Below, one piece after another: positions 1 through 7,280 of a stretch of 64,000 nt of DNA. The notes below the pieces were generated by a model. It was given only the letters and a program-made list of their open reading frames with translations, had not been told where the DNA came from and ran no database searches. Origin of the DNA: Psychrobacter sp. 4Dc (GTDB lineage Bacteria; Pseudomonadota; Gammaproteobacteria; Pseudomonadales; Moraxellaceae); NCBI RefSeq assembly GCF_002836715.1, contig NZ_PJAT01000147.1, positions 26,407 to 90,406 of the forward strand, read 5' to 3'. The translations under genes and the position numbers were made by a program. Within the stretch, counting starts at the first letter, position 1. Each line of letters begins with the position of its first letter.

Positions 1-1
1 A

Positions 2-907
2 CTAACGACAGCAACGCCATTGCTAGAGACCATCCGTAATGTTCGACGTACTCAGCAGCCGATTACTGTAGCGACTCTAATTCGTGTTAATGACTATCAG
101 CATCAAGATTCTATATCGCAAAACAGTGATAATTTGCAAACTGGGATGCGGATTAATTTAGATGAACATCGCAACTTGGGAAGTATTTCTGCACAAGGGA
201 AAACAGCTCTTTCCAGCATACTTGCCAATACTGTAGAAGAATTAGCAGAATATAAGCTGTCTGATAAAAATGCCGAATATGTGACGGTGGAAAACGGCAA
301 GGTAACAACAGAGTGGCTTGTACAACGCCTGCAACTACAATTGCGTCTATTGATTTGCGGGGCAGGTAACGACGTGATGCCACTAGTGACCATGGCCAAG
401 CTGCAAGATTGGCATGTGACAGTTATAGATAGCCGCGCGCAATATGCGACGCGTATGCGGTTTCCTCAAGCGGATGTTGTGATGTCGCTATCTTTAGATG
501 ACAGTGAGACTTTGCTTGAGCTTAGTAACAACGCAGCAGTTGCTTTGATGTCACACAGCTTGAGTCAAGATCGCGCTCGCTTAGCAATACTGCTTAAGCA
601 TTCAGACAATTATAGATACTTAGGACAATTAGGGCCGCGCTATCGTACCGAACGTTTAATTAATGAGATTAGCATGAACCTTAGCAATCCTACTATGTTA
701 GAAGCGGGCATTCATAAACTACATTATCCGATTGGTTATAAGCTGGGTGGAGATGGCCCTGAGGCACTCGCACTCGGTATCATGGCACAGATTAATGCGG
801 TCATGTACAATCAAGATGCTCCAGTGAATGGTTCACATAGTAATCTCTCAAATATCACAGCGGTGAGTAGTGATATGGATGCCAATAATGTCCAGAGTGG
901 CGTATGA
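2..907 (+). CDS. XdhC/CoxI-family molybdenum cofactor insertion protein (5' end cut by window)
   Basis: XdhC-family proteins bind molybdenum cofactor, help sulfurate it and deliver it to xanthine dehydrogenase-type hydroxylases in the cytoplasm. The reading frame is open to the left edge; the first usable start inside the window is a TTG at 20, so the true start is probably upstream. The N-terminal part keeps the family pattern of a hydrophobic strand after a basic stretch (PITVATLIRV). The C-terminal half is the Rossmann-like XdhC_C domain (LLICGAGNDV, then VTVIDSR), ending with the typical HYPIGYKLGGDGPEALALGI region. It overlaps the next gene by four bases (ATGA), so the two are translationally coupled. 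The family call is strong; the partner hydroxylase must lie outside the window. Confidence 0.85.
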   Translation, partial: LTTATPLLETIRNVRRTQQPITVATLIRVNDYQHQDSISQNSDNLQTGMRINLDEHRNLGSISAQGKTALSSILANTVEELAEYKLSDKNAEYVTVENGKVTTEWLVQRLQLQLRLLICGAGNDVMPLVTMAKLQDWHVTVIDSRAQYATRMRFPQADVVMSLSLDDSETLLELSNNAAVALMSHSLSQDRARLAILLKHSDNYRYLGQLGPRYRTERLINEISMNLSNPTMLEAGIHKLHYPIGYKLGGDGPEALALGIMAQINAVMYNQDAPVNGSHSNLSNITAVSSDMDANNVQSGV

Positions 908-1626
908 GTAAGCGTGTATTTACAGAAGGTACTGAACATACAGAAAGTACTGAACAGCATAGCCAAAACCATGCGATCATTATCTTAGCAAGTGGTCTCA
1001 GTCAGCGTCTCGGTCAACCCAAGCAGCTACTCATTAAGAATGGCGAGCCGTTGATTACTGATATGACTCGATTGGCAATAACGACCAATCCGCAAGTTAT
1101 TGTCATTGTCATTCCTGATAACCATCGTTTGATTGCTAGTATGATGACAGAGTTGGCTGATCAATATCCAACGGTTCAAATAGTGGGGAACTCGCAAGCT
1201 AATACTGGTATGGCGCATAGTTTGAGTTTGGGTATTGAGACAATTGCTGCTATTGAATCGACTTCAATCGATCGGGTGCTCGTCATGGGAGTCGATCAAG
1301 TATTATTAGATGAACCACATCTAATGGCTTTACTAGCGGGCGAGCAGCCAGTAGTAGCCAGTCGCTATCACAGCTGGCAACGTTTAGAAAAACATCAAAA
1401 TCGAGATAAAACGGTATCTGATATCATAGGTCTGCCTTTAGCAATTAACTGTAAACTGCTGAGACAGTGGCAGCCAGAGTTGATAGGAGATAAAGGGCTT
1501 CGTCACCTCATTAGAGGATTGCCCGCTGATCAAATAGTTGAGGTCGATAACGACCAACTCAGCTACGATATTGACACAGCGGAGCAGCTAGCTTATGCAA
1601 AACAAGAAGGCTGGCTTGATAGCTAG
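904..1626 (+). CDS. MocA-like molybdenum cofactor nucleotidyltransferase
   Basis: A 240-residue NTP-transferase of the MobA/MocA (NTP_transf_3) family. MocA adds CMP to molybdopterin for xanthine-dehydrogenase-type enzymes. After about 25 unconserved residues comes the nucleotide-binding loop IIILASGLSQRLGQPKQLL, where the usual GxSxRxG appears as ASGLSQRLG with the conserved lysine following. VLVMGVDQVLL matches the acidic metal-binding strand. The start overlaps the XdhC stop, as expected for a cofactor-maturation pair. A general sugar-nucleotide transferase cannot be excluded from sequence alone, but the XdhC neighbour makes the MocA role likely. Confidence 0.75.
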   Translation: MSKRVFTEGTEHTESTEQHSQNHAIIILASGLSQRLGQPKQLLIKNGEPLITDMTRLAITTNPQVIVIVIPDNHRLIASMMTELADQYPTVQIVGNSQANTGMAHSLSLGIETIAAIESTSIDRVLVMGVDQVLLDEPHLMALLAGEQPVVASRYHSWQRLEKHQNRDKTVSDIIGLPLAINCKLLRQWQPELIGDKGLRHLIRGLPADQIVEVDNDQLSYDIDTAEQLAYAKQEGWLDS

Positions 1627-1674
1627 CCTGATTAATTTAATTTATTTTGAATAGTATTCATTTTGAACAACGAA

Positions 1675-2250
1675 ATGCGAGAGAATAAAATTATAAATAC
1701 GATAGAAACCGAACGACTGTATCTTAGACAATGGCAAACGAGCGACTTTGCGCCATTCGCTGAGATGAACGCTAACCCTGAAGTAATGGAATACTTTCCT
1801 AAGTTATTAACTACTTCGATGAGTAATGCTATCGCCAAAAAATGCCAGTCGCTGATTGATGATAATGGGTGGGGTTTTTGGGCGGTTAGTCTAAAAGAGA
1901 CAGATACTTTTATCGGTATGGTTGGATTAAATAACGCGTATGCCGATATGCCGTTTTCTCCTGCTGTCGAGATTGCTTGGCGCTTAGATAATGACTATTG
2001 GGGATTAGGGTATGCGACTGAAGCTGCCCGAGCATCTCTGAATTTTGCCTTTGTTGAGTTAGGGATTGAGGAAGTAGTTTCATTTACAGCAGTCATTAAT
2101 AAGCGCTCACAATTGGTTATGGAGCGCCTTGGTATGACCAATACACAAGAAAACTTCTATCACCCTATGATTAATCCTAATCATCGGCTCGCTGAGCATG
2201 TGCTGTACAAAATCACTCGGCAGCAATGGCAGGATACTGTGCTCACTTAA
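1675..2250 (+). CDS. GNAT-family N-acetyltransferase, RimJ/RimL-like
   Basis: An acetyltransferase of the RimJ/RimL branch of the GNAT superfamily, using acetyl-CoA; the acceptor is not predictable. It opens with the family signature IETERLYLRQWQTSDFAPF and EVMEYFP. The acetyl-CoA loop region is DNDYWGLGYATEAARASLNFAF, and the C-terminal NKRSQLVMERLGM is typical of this branch. The frame also allows a TTG start 12 bases upstream (1663), but the ATG at 1675 is preferred. It converges on the methyltransferase gene with only about 20 bases between the stops. Confidence 0.8.
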   Translation: MRENKIINTIETERLYLRQWQTSDFAPFAEMNANPEVMEYFPKLLTTSMSNAIAKKCQSLIDDNGWGFWAVSLKETDTFIGMVGLNNAYADMPFSPAVEIAWRLDNDYWGLGYATEAARASLNFAFVELGIEEVVSFTAVINKRSQLVMERLGMTNTQENFYHPMINPNHRLAEHVLYKITRQQWQDTVLT

Positions 2251-2269
2251 TTGCATTGACGGCTGGCTT

Positions 2270-2950
2270 TTACTCTGTTTGGCTACTATTATCTCGCGAA
2301 AACGTCAGAATATGCCCTTTAAAAGGTAAGTCTAGATAAGTAGTATTTTCAGGTTTGACATGCTTACTACTAAAGCCAAACTCAGTCATCTTGTTGGTTA
2401 ACTTGTTTTTGCGACCGCGACCAGGATCGACCACGATGACCTCGCAAGTCGGCATAGCATGACGGTCAATGAACTCAGCCAATATATCAATGTGTTGGTC
2501 TTCATATAGCAAGTCACTGCCGATAATCATATCAAATTTACCAAGATGGCTATTGTCTTCTGCCCAATCTAAACGCTCAAAATTAATCTCTTTGTTATTG
2601 TTCAGCGTGGTATTCCTATCAAGGAAATACTCAACCGTTGGATGATAGTCAGTCGCTGTGATGTCCGCATGTCTATGATTCAATAGCAGACTAGAGAGCG
2701 CCATACCGCAGCCAACTTCCAAAATACGTTTGCCTGCAATATCGTAATCGAGCATATGATTGGCCAGCACCAAGCTTGACGGCCATATCACCCCAAACAT
2801 CGGCCAAGAAGCAGAGCAGATGCCAAGGTTTAACGCTTCGTCATCAGGGTCGCTAAATTGTTGATTGTCACGCAAAGTACAAATATGAATGTCGGTGTTG
2901 CCAATTTCAATCGTTTGATAACGCACGCGCACAGTGGTCAGCGAAGTCAT
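2270..2950 (-). CDS. Class I SAM-dependent methyltransferase (Methyltransf_16-like)
   Basis: A 226-residue Rossmann-fold methyltransferase resembling the lysine/nicotinamide methyltransferase-like group. Motif I is ILEVGCGMALSSLLL, followed by an acidic motif II (ITATDYHP) and MIIGSDLLYE at the motif IV position. The N-terminal GICSASWPMFGVIWPSS carries the Trp-Pro pattern of the family that precedes the SAM site. The substrate, protein or small molecule, is unknown. It converges with the acetyltransferase and is unlikely to share a transcript with it. Confidence 0.75.
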   Translation of the reverse strand: MTSLTTVRVRYQTIEIGNTDIHICTLRDNQQFSDPDDEALNLGICSASWPMFGVIWPSSLVLANHMLDYDIAGKRILEVGCGMALSSLLLNHRHADITATDYHPTVEYFLDRNTTLNNNKEINFERLDWAEDNSHLGKFDMIIGSDLLYEDQHIDILAEFIDRHAMPTCEVIVVDPGRGRKNKLTNKMTEFGFSSKHVKPENTTYLDLPFKGHILTFSRDNSSQTE

Positions 2951-3368
2951 AAACTGTCCTAAAAAATAAGCAAGAATGCAAGGTTTGGCAGGGGTTGCCG
3001 ATTTCGGTAGGGTACAACGTTGGAAAAGATAATTAAAATATTGGAAGCGGTATAGATGTTTGAATGATTAGAGATTTGTGGCAACTTAAGTTGTGGCAAG
3101 AAAATACCTAAGTGTATGAGAAGAGTATGACCTAAATTCTGACAAGTTATTGTTAATTCTGAGAGTATTGTTATTGCTGCATAGAGTTAGCCGATATCAA
3201 AGAGTGATATAGGTAAGAATGGTACGAACAGTTTCATATAAGCATAAGTAGTGTGCTTAGCTAGAATTAAGCACACTGCTTATGCTCGCGTAAAAGATTG
3301 AGATTAGGCATCAAATCAGTCGATGCAACGGAATCAACTAAGTGAGTTAAATCAGTTAAGCAACCTCC
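2951..3368. other. 418-bp intergenic region with a strong hairpin
   Basis: No credible gene is seen. The stretch separates the start of the methyltransferase gene from the stop of a minus-strand gene. Its only obvious structure is the 19-bp-arm inverted repeat at 3241-3286, listed separately. Confidence 0.6.
3241..3286. repeat. Long near-perfect hairpin, 19-bp arms
   Basis: Arms at 3241-3259 and 3268-3286 pair over 19 positions with one mismatch around an 8-base loop (GCTAGAAT). It lies about 80 bases beyond the stop of the minus-strand gene at 3369. Neither strand has a clear T-tract after it, so it is not a textbook intrinsic terminator. Confidence 0.7.
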
Positions 3369-3995
3369 TTAATTAAGAAATCTCAATCCAGAGGTTTTGA
3401 GTGCCCATACCAGCTCGACAAAGGCACGACTGTTGGTCAGAGGTTCGCCATCGATGATGAGAACGTAGCCTGCGTTATCTATCCATAAAAATACAAAGCT
3501 GGTCTCAGGAATGAGTAGGTCTACCTGCTGAAAAAACGAGATTGCTTGGCTTTCTACCGCCCATCCACGTTGCTTTTGGCGAAGCATAAAGCCTGAAAAA
3601 TCAGCGGCGGCGACACTGAGCATATCTGCTTCTTCTTGACTATAGCCCACTCGCGCCAAACAAAATCCTTCATCAGAGCCGATCGCGGCACGGCGTTTAC
3701 CAGATAAGCTCGCCACGACATAAGGCAAGAACTGGTCCAATGGTAAGTTAGGTGCTGGTAAAAGTAGCGACAGCTTTTCAATCCAACCTTGTTCTATAAA
3801 GCTCTGTAGCCATTGTTCAGAATAGCGCTGAAGCCAGTCAGCAGCGAGCAACGTCTGATCATAAGACAGCAAATCCTGTAATGCCAACTGCTCATCAGTT
3901 GGTTCGTTCTGTGAAAACGCCTCAAAAATACCAGCTGGCGTCAGGGTGAGATAGGTTTTATCAGCATTTAAGTAAGAAGACATAGTAACTACCAT
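3369..3995 (-). CDS. Uncharacterised 208-residue protein, end of Roadblock/PAS cluster
   Basis: I do not recognise this family. The product is soluble, with no signal peptide or membrane segment. It has a leucine/glutamine-rich helical middle (residues 35-80), then a mixed alpha/beta C-terminus ending FVFLWIDNAGYVLIIDGEPL, which could be a small sheet domain. A second in-frame ATG at 3983 may be the real start; neither has a strong ribosome-binding site. It is the last gene of a minus-strand run (roadblock, PAS, PhnD-like, unknown, this gene) and is separated from the previous gene by a repeat copy. Coding status rests on length, ordinary amino-acid composition and conserved direction with its neighbours. 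Confidence 0.7.
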   Translation of the reverse strand: MVVTMSSYLNADKTYLTLTPAGIFEAFSQNEPTDEQLALQDLLSYDQTLLAADWLQRYSEQWLQSFIEQGWIEKLSLLLPAPNLPLDQFLPYVVASLSGKRRAAIGSDEGFCLARVGYSQEEADMLSVAAADFSGFMLRQKQRGWAVESQAISFFQQVDLLIPETSFVFLWIDNAGYVLIIDGEPLTNSRAFVELVWALKTSGLRFLN

Positions 3996-4034
3996 TATGA
4001 TAAAAGTGATTAATAAGTGACAAATTAGGCTTTC

Positions 4035-4142
4035 ATATCGTTGAGTTCAAATAATTTCGATACAAGGAAATCGAGCGTAAGTTATACATTAGTATGCTTA
4101 GCGAGGATAATGATGTAGCGGATTTATATGGATTTGACTATA
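4035..4142 (-). repeat. ~107-bp dispersed palindromic element, copy A
   Basis: In reverse orientation this matches 15627-15733 over nearly its whole length. Shared blocks include AATCCGCTACATC, CTCGCTAAGCATACTAATG and TTTCCTTGTATCGAAATTAT. One end carries the intact terminal motif TATAGTCA (on the minus strand); the other is degenerate. No transposase is encoded, so it is MITE-like. It fills the gap between two genes of the cluster and overlaps the 3' end of the gene at 4124-4747, supplying its last codons and stop. Confidence 0.8.
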
Positions 4143-4747
4143 GTTTGATCGAGATGTTGTTGGCAGTTGTCCCAGCGTGCATCGAACTGCCAATCACTTC
4201 TACCCAAGCGGAACCATACCAGCGAAAACGCAAGGCGATCATTGCGCGCAGTACAATGGGCAAAAAACTCATTTTCGATTTGCTCGATCGTACCCCAGTC
4301 TTCGTCCTCACGCGCTTGCATCAGCTCAGTAGTGATGTCTTTAGCGATTTCTCGGGCATCGTCGCTGCTGATACGCAGCCGTTGCTTTTGCTCATTGAGA
4401 GAAGGAGATATCAGCACACTCCAACGAGTGGCCAACATACTATTGCGCTGGATGTATCTTTTTTTATCAATGCACTCGCGAAAGCCTTGCTGGACATGAG
4501 GATACAAACGATCTTTGATACGGGTAAATAGGTTGTTTACATCGTATGGGATATCAAACCAGCAACCATAAAAAAAGTCTGCCACTGCACCCTGTAGCGG
4601 TTCTTTCTCCGTCAATAACAAAGCTGCGTTGATACGCTGCTCATGAAAATGACGGTTGTTAGGAGCTAAAAACACTTTACGAGAGTAAAACCGAAATACT
4701 CGGTGCGCGACTCTTTCATTTTCTTTGATCAGGTCTGAATCAGACAT
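4124..4747 (-). CDS. Uncharacterised 207-residue protein in Roadblock/PAS cluster
   Basis: I do not recognise this protein. It is soluble, with no signal peptide, and is rich in arginine and aromatic residues (AHRVFRFYSRKVFL, FFYGCWFDIPYD). Predicted helices at about residues 125-155 include the acidic stretch QAREDEDWGTIEQIENEFF. The last residues (about TIVKSI) and the stop fall inside repeat copy A, so the native C-terminus has probably been replaced or trimmed. It lies 123 bases downstream of the PhnD-like gene and is probably co-transcribed. An opposing open frame over 4094-4531 is a shadow. Confidence 0.7.
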   Translation of the reverse strand: MSDSDLIKENERVAHRVFRFYSRKVFLAPNNRHFHEQRINAALLLTEKEPLQGAVADFFYGCWFDIPYDVNNLFTRIKDRLYPHVQQGFRECIDKKRYIQRNSMLATRWSVLISPSLNEQKQRLRISSDDAREIAKDITTELMQAREDEDWGTIEQIENEFFAHCTARNDRLAFSLVWFRLGRSDWQFDARWDNCQQHLDQTIVKSI

Positions 4748-4870
4748 AATAATACCCTCCTGTCATTGCTATCATTACAACGGTGCTTGCTTCAGTGATA
4801 TGATGTCATACGACAAGCGATAATGTAATCCAGAGAAATAGCGCTTGATATCAATATAATGATTGAGCGA

Positions 4871-5620
4871 CTAATCCAATAATGTCTGCATCAAATCAAT
4901 CATAAATTCGGCATCTTCTTCGCTCATTGGCTCAAACCCTTGAGGCATGCCAAGCTCAGCCAAGGCCTCTTTACCATCTGCATCGTTGTGCAAATTCAGG
5001 ATGGCTTCTAGGAAGATTTGTGCATCGGGAAAGTCTTCTTTGACTAGTAACACATGACTGATATCAGCCAAATCACTTTCGATAAGTACTGACAGCTGAG
5101 TCTTGGTCAAGCGTGAGAAGCTATGAAAAATCTCTGCCAAAAAGAACGCGACTTGGGCTTCACCTTTAATGACCTTGCGGGCAGCCGCTTGATAGGTCTC
5201 GGTCACATCCCAGTTGAGATCAGAGGCTTCTATATCGACGGCTTCTAGCAATCGCAAACCAATCAGTTTGACATCTCGGTTGTCCGCCATCGCGACAGTA
5301 GCCCCTGCTCGAATGTCTTCCAAACGGCTAATAGCGCTATTAGCTGCGGCTGCAATGACCATCTCATCAGATTTGCCGATAGGTCGGGCAATGGCTCGAT
5401 AGCCTTGCTCTCGGATGAGAGTGGCTGCATCAAAAGGGTTGGCATAAATGATTTGAATGTCACCAGCATCAATGACCTGCTCTTGCTCAGCGTGAGAGGC
5501 AGGGATATTGAGATGCATGTTTAAGTTGGCACGTTTTTGAATCAAGGTGTTGAACATGTGCCAGCCTGCAAAGCGATCAGGTGAGAAATCAGGGGCGATT
5601 AACATATTGTGTGTCGTCAT
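4871..5620 (-). CDS. Cytoplasmic PhnD-like (type 2 periplasmic-binding fold) protein
   Basis: A 249-residue protein with the fold of phosphate/phosphonate ABC-transporter binding proteins (PhnD family). Visible are an N-terminal strand with IAPDFSPDRFAGW, a two-lobe hinge region (DIQIIYANPFDAATLI) and VIKGEAQVAFFLAEIFHSF, as in PhnD-type ligand sites. It lacks a signal peptide, lipobox and any neighbouring transporter genes, so it should act in the cytoplasm, probably as a small-molecule sensor domain. The start follows the PAS gene stop by three bases, and its Shine-Dalgarno (GAGGAAGG) lies inside the PAS gene, so the two are translationally coupled. The ligand is unknown. Confidence 0.75.
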   Translation of the reverse strand: MTTHNMLIAPDFSPDRFAGWHMFNTLIQKRANLNMHLNIPASHAEQEQVIDAGDIQIIYANPFDAATLIREQGYRAIARPIGKSDEMVIAAAANSAISRLEDIRAGATVAMADNRDVKLIGLRLLEAVDIEASDLNWDVTETYQAAARKVIKGEAQVAFFLAEIFHSFSRLTKTQLSVLIESDLADISHVLLVKEDFPDAQIFLEAILNLHNDADGKEALAELGMPQGFEPMSEEDAEFMIDLMQTLLD

Positions 5621-5623
5621 GAG

Positions 5624-6118
5624 TTAGCCTTCCTCATCTTGTTTCATTTGGGCATATTGAGTCATCGCCGCTTCAATTTTGCTGCGTGATGGTTTGCGTC
5701 GTACCGAGGTGTAGCCGACGGTTTCACCGCGACGCACGTTAGGCACCACAGTGGCATAGACCCAATAATGACTGCCGTCTTTGCATAAGTTTTTGACATA
5801 GCCATGCCATTTTTGTCCAGACTCGGCAGTACTCCATAAGTCTTTATAGGCAGCTTTTGGCATATCAGGATGACGCAAAATATAGTGCTGTTGGCCAATC
5901 AATTCATCTACATGATAGCCACTGATTTCGACAAAGGCGTCGTTGACGTGAGTGATGATACCGTCGAGATTGGTACGCGAGACAATCAGTTTGCCATCTG
6001 GGTAGGGGCGCTCTATACCAGTATCATAGACAGTCCGTGACGTGCCATCATGATAAGTCATCGTGATTTGCTCAGCAGGCATATCGGGTTTGTGTGCATC
6101 AGGGATTGGAGAACCCAT
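5624..6118 (-). CDS. Single-domain PAS protein, aerotaxis-receptor-like
   Basis: One PAS domain fills about residues 25-140 of 164: SRTNLDGIITHVNDAFVEIS, then GYHVDELIGQQHYILRHPDMP and KNLCKDGSHYWVYATVVPNV. These resemble the N-terminal PAS of Aer-type receptors, which bind FAD; cofactor binding here is inferred only from that similarity. There is no HAMP, kinase, cyclase or chemotaxis-signalling domain, so it must signal through partners. The ATG at 6118 is preferred over that at 6124 because AAGGAG lies six bases before it. It is tightly coupled to the downstream PhnD-like gene; a repeat copy lies upstream, between it and the roadblock gene. Confidence 0.85.
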   Translation of the reverse strand: MGSPIPDAHKPDMPAEQITMTYHDGTSRTVYDTGIERPYPDGKLIVSRTNLDGIITHVNDAFVEISGYHVDELIGQQHYILRHPDMPKAAYKDLWSTAESGQKWHGYVKNLCKDGSHYWVYATVVPNVRRGETVGYTSVRRKPSRSKIEAAMTQYAQMKQDEEG

Positions 6119-6142
6119 GGTCATCTCCTTCGTTGATCGTTA

Positions 6143-6250
6143 TATCGTCAATCCTCTATAAGTTAGATACGGTGTCAGCCTTGCTTAGCCTACTACTTGT
6201 AGTACTTTCACTCGGCTTCCTTGTATCCAAATTATATTGAATCAACTATG
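6143..6250 (+). repeat. ~107-bp dispersed palindromic element, copy C (diverged)
   Basis: It has the same orientation as copy B at 15627. The right half is well conserved (CACTCGGCTTCCTTGTATC, then AAATTATATTGA); the left half is diverged. Ends are TATCGTCAA and a degenerate CAACTAT. The core contains AGTACTACAAGTAGTA-type palindromic sequence. It sits between the roadblock stop and the PAS start. Confidence 0.7.
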
Positions 6251-6294
6251 TTTATAGTAATTAAAAGCTAATAAATTCGATAAGCAGTCGCTAA

Positions 6295-6657
6295 TCAAAT
6301 GAGCTTTGCCAACGCTTCTGAAGCGCGCTTAATATCTAGGAATATCAAGCCAAGCTTGGCATTGGGCTTTGCCATGATGGTGAGTACGGCTTCATCGCCT
6401 GATGAGGTCATGATGACGTAGCCTTTCTCGCCTTGAATCATAATACGATCGATACTACCGCGTGCCAACTCGCGGCCTGCACGGTCACCTAATGATAATA
6501 ATGCTGCTGACATAGCACCCACACGATCTTCATCCACGCCGGTTGGTAGAGCTGAAGCAATCATAAGACCATCGTTAGAGATTAGCGCAGATGCTTCAAC
6601 ATCTGCTGATGAACTGTTTAAGTCTTCCAATATCTGCTGAAATGAATCTGTACGCAT
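6295..6657 (-). CDS. Roadblock/LC7 domain protein (MglB-like)
   Basis: A 120-residue single Roadblock/LC7 domain. It has an N-terminal amphipathic helix (FQQILEDLNSSS), ASALISNDGLMIASALP, a central helix VGAMSAALLSLGDRAGRELA, the strand pair IMIQGEKGYVIMTSSGDEAVL and a C-terminal helix. Such domains dimerise and regulate small Ras-like GTPases (MglB on MglA) or act as scaffold subunits. No small GTPase is encoded nearby, so its target is elsewhere or is another cluster protein. It is the first gene of the five-gene minus-strand run. Confidence 0.85.
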   Translation of the reverse strand: MRTDSFQQILEDLNSSSADVEASALISNDGLMIASALPTGVDEDRVGAMSAALLSLGDRAGRELARGSIDRIMIQGEKGYVIMTSSGDEAVLTIMAKPNAKLGLIFLDIKRASEALAKLI

Positions 6658-7280
6658 ATCGCTTTCTCTGTACTGGTGATTGGTTTTTTATTTATGAACT
6701 AATGAAGTTAGTCAAAAATATCCTTGTTTAAAGAAAGGTATTATAATTCCTTCCTAATAATATTGATATACATTTGCCCAATTAAAAGTAAATTTTTTGG
6801 AATTTTATGCCTTTTGTCATCAAATCATTACCCTTTATCTTTATTTTTTCGAGGAAAATGGTGGTTTTTTATTATGTCTAGTCGATGAGCGGTTGAAGAC
6901 CTAGCAAGATCCTTGGTATTTTTTTTCAATAGAGATATTCTTTGTAACTATAGATTAATGTCCATCATTGCTATCAAACGGAGCCGCTGAAATTTAGCTA
7001 ATAAAAATCGCTTATAGATTCTTATGATGAAGATATTTACTAGACTTATAAGTCTCAAAAATGATATACAGTCATGAGGGGATAAATGTTGACACTTCTA
7101 AATGCGTTATAAAAATACAAATTGAGTCAGCTTTTTTGATCCTATCAGTCTCTATACATAATCTTGTATAGGGGCGATTTCAGTTTTACATCAACGTTTA
7201 TAATCCTTTTGTTTACTCAATATATTGTAGCGTCGATGTAAATAATTACTATCACCAGTTTTATCCTAAGGAAGAAATAC
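6658..7280. other. 623-bp AT-rich intergenic region, divergent promoters
   Basis: This region lies between the divergently transcribed roadblock gene and gdhA. No gene, RNA or long inverted repeat is visible. A TTGACA at 7089-7094 could be a -35 element for gdhA but lacks a well-spaced -10. The gdhA ribosome-binding site (AAGGAAG) lies about 7 bases before its ATG. Confidence 0.5.

Noticed and set aside
4094..4531. Plus-strand open frame of 145 residues opposite the 207-residue gene
   Set aside because: It starts inside a repeat copy, has no family resemblance, and lies wholly antisense to a gene in a consistent five-gene run.
7089..7110. TTGACA as the -35 of a gdhA promoter
   Set aside because: The nearest TATAAA is only 13 bases away and no good -10 is found at 16-18 bases.
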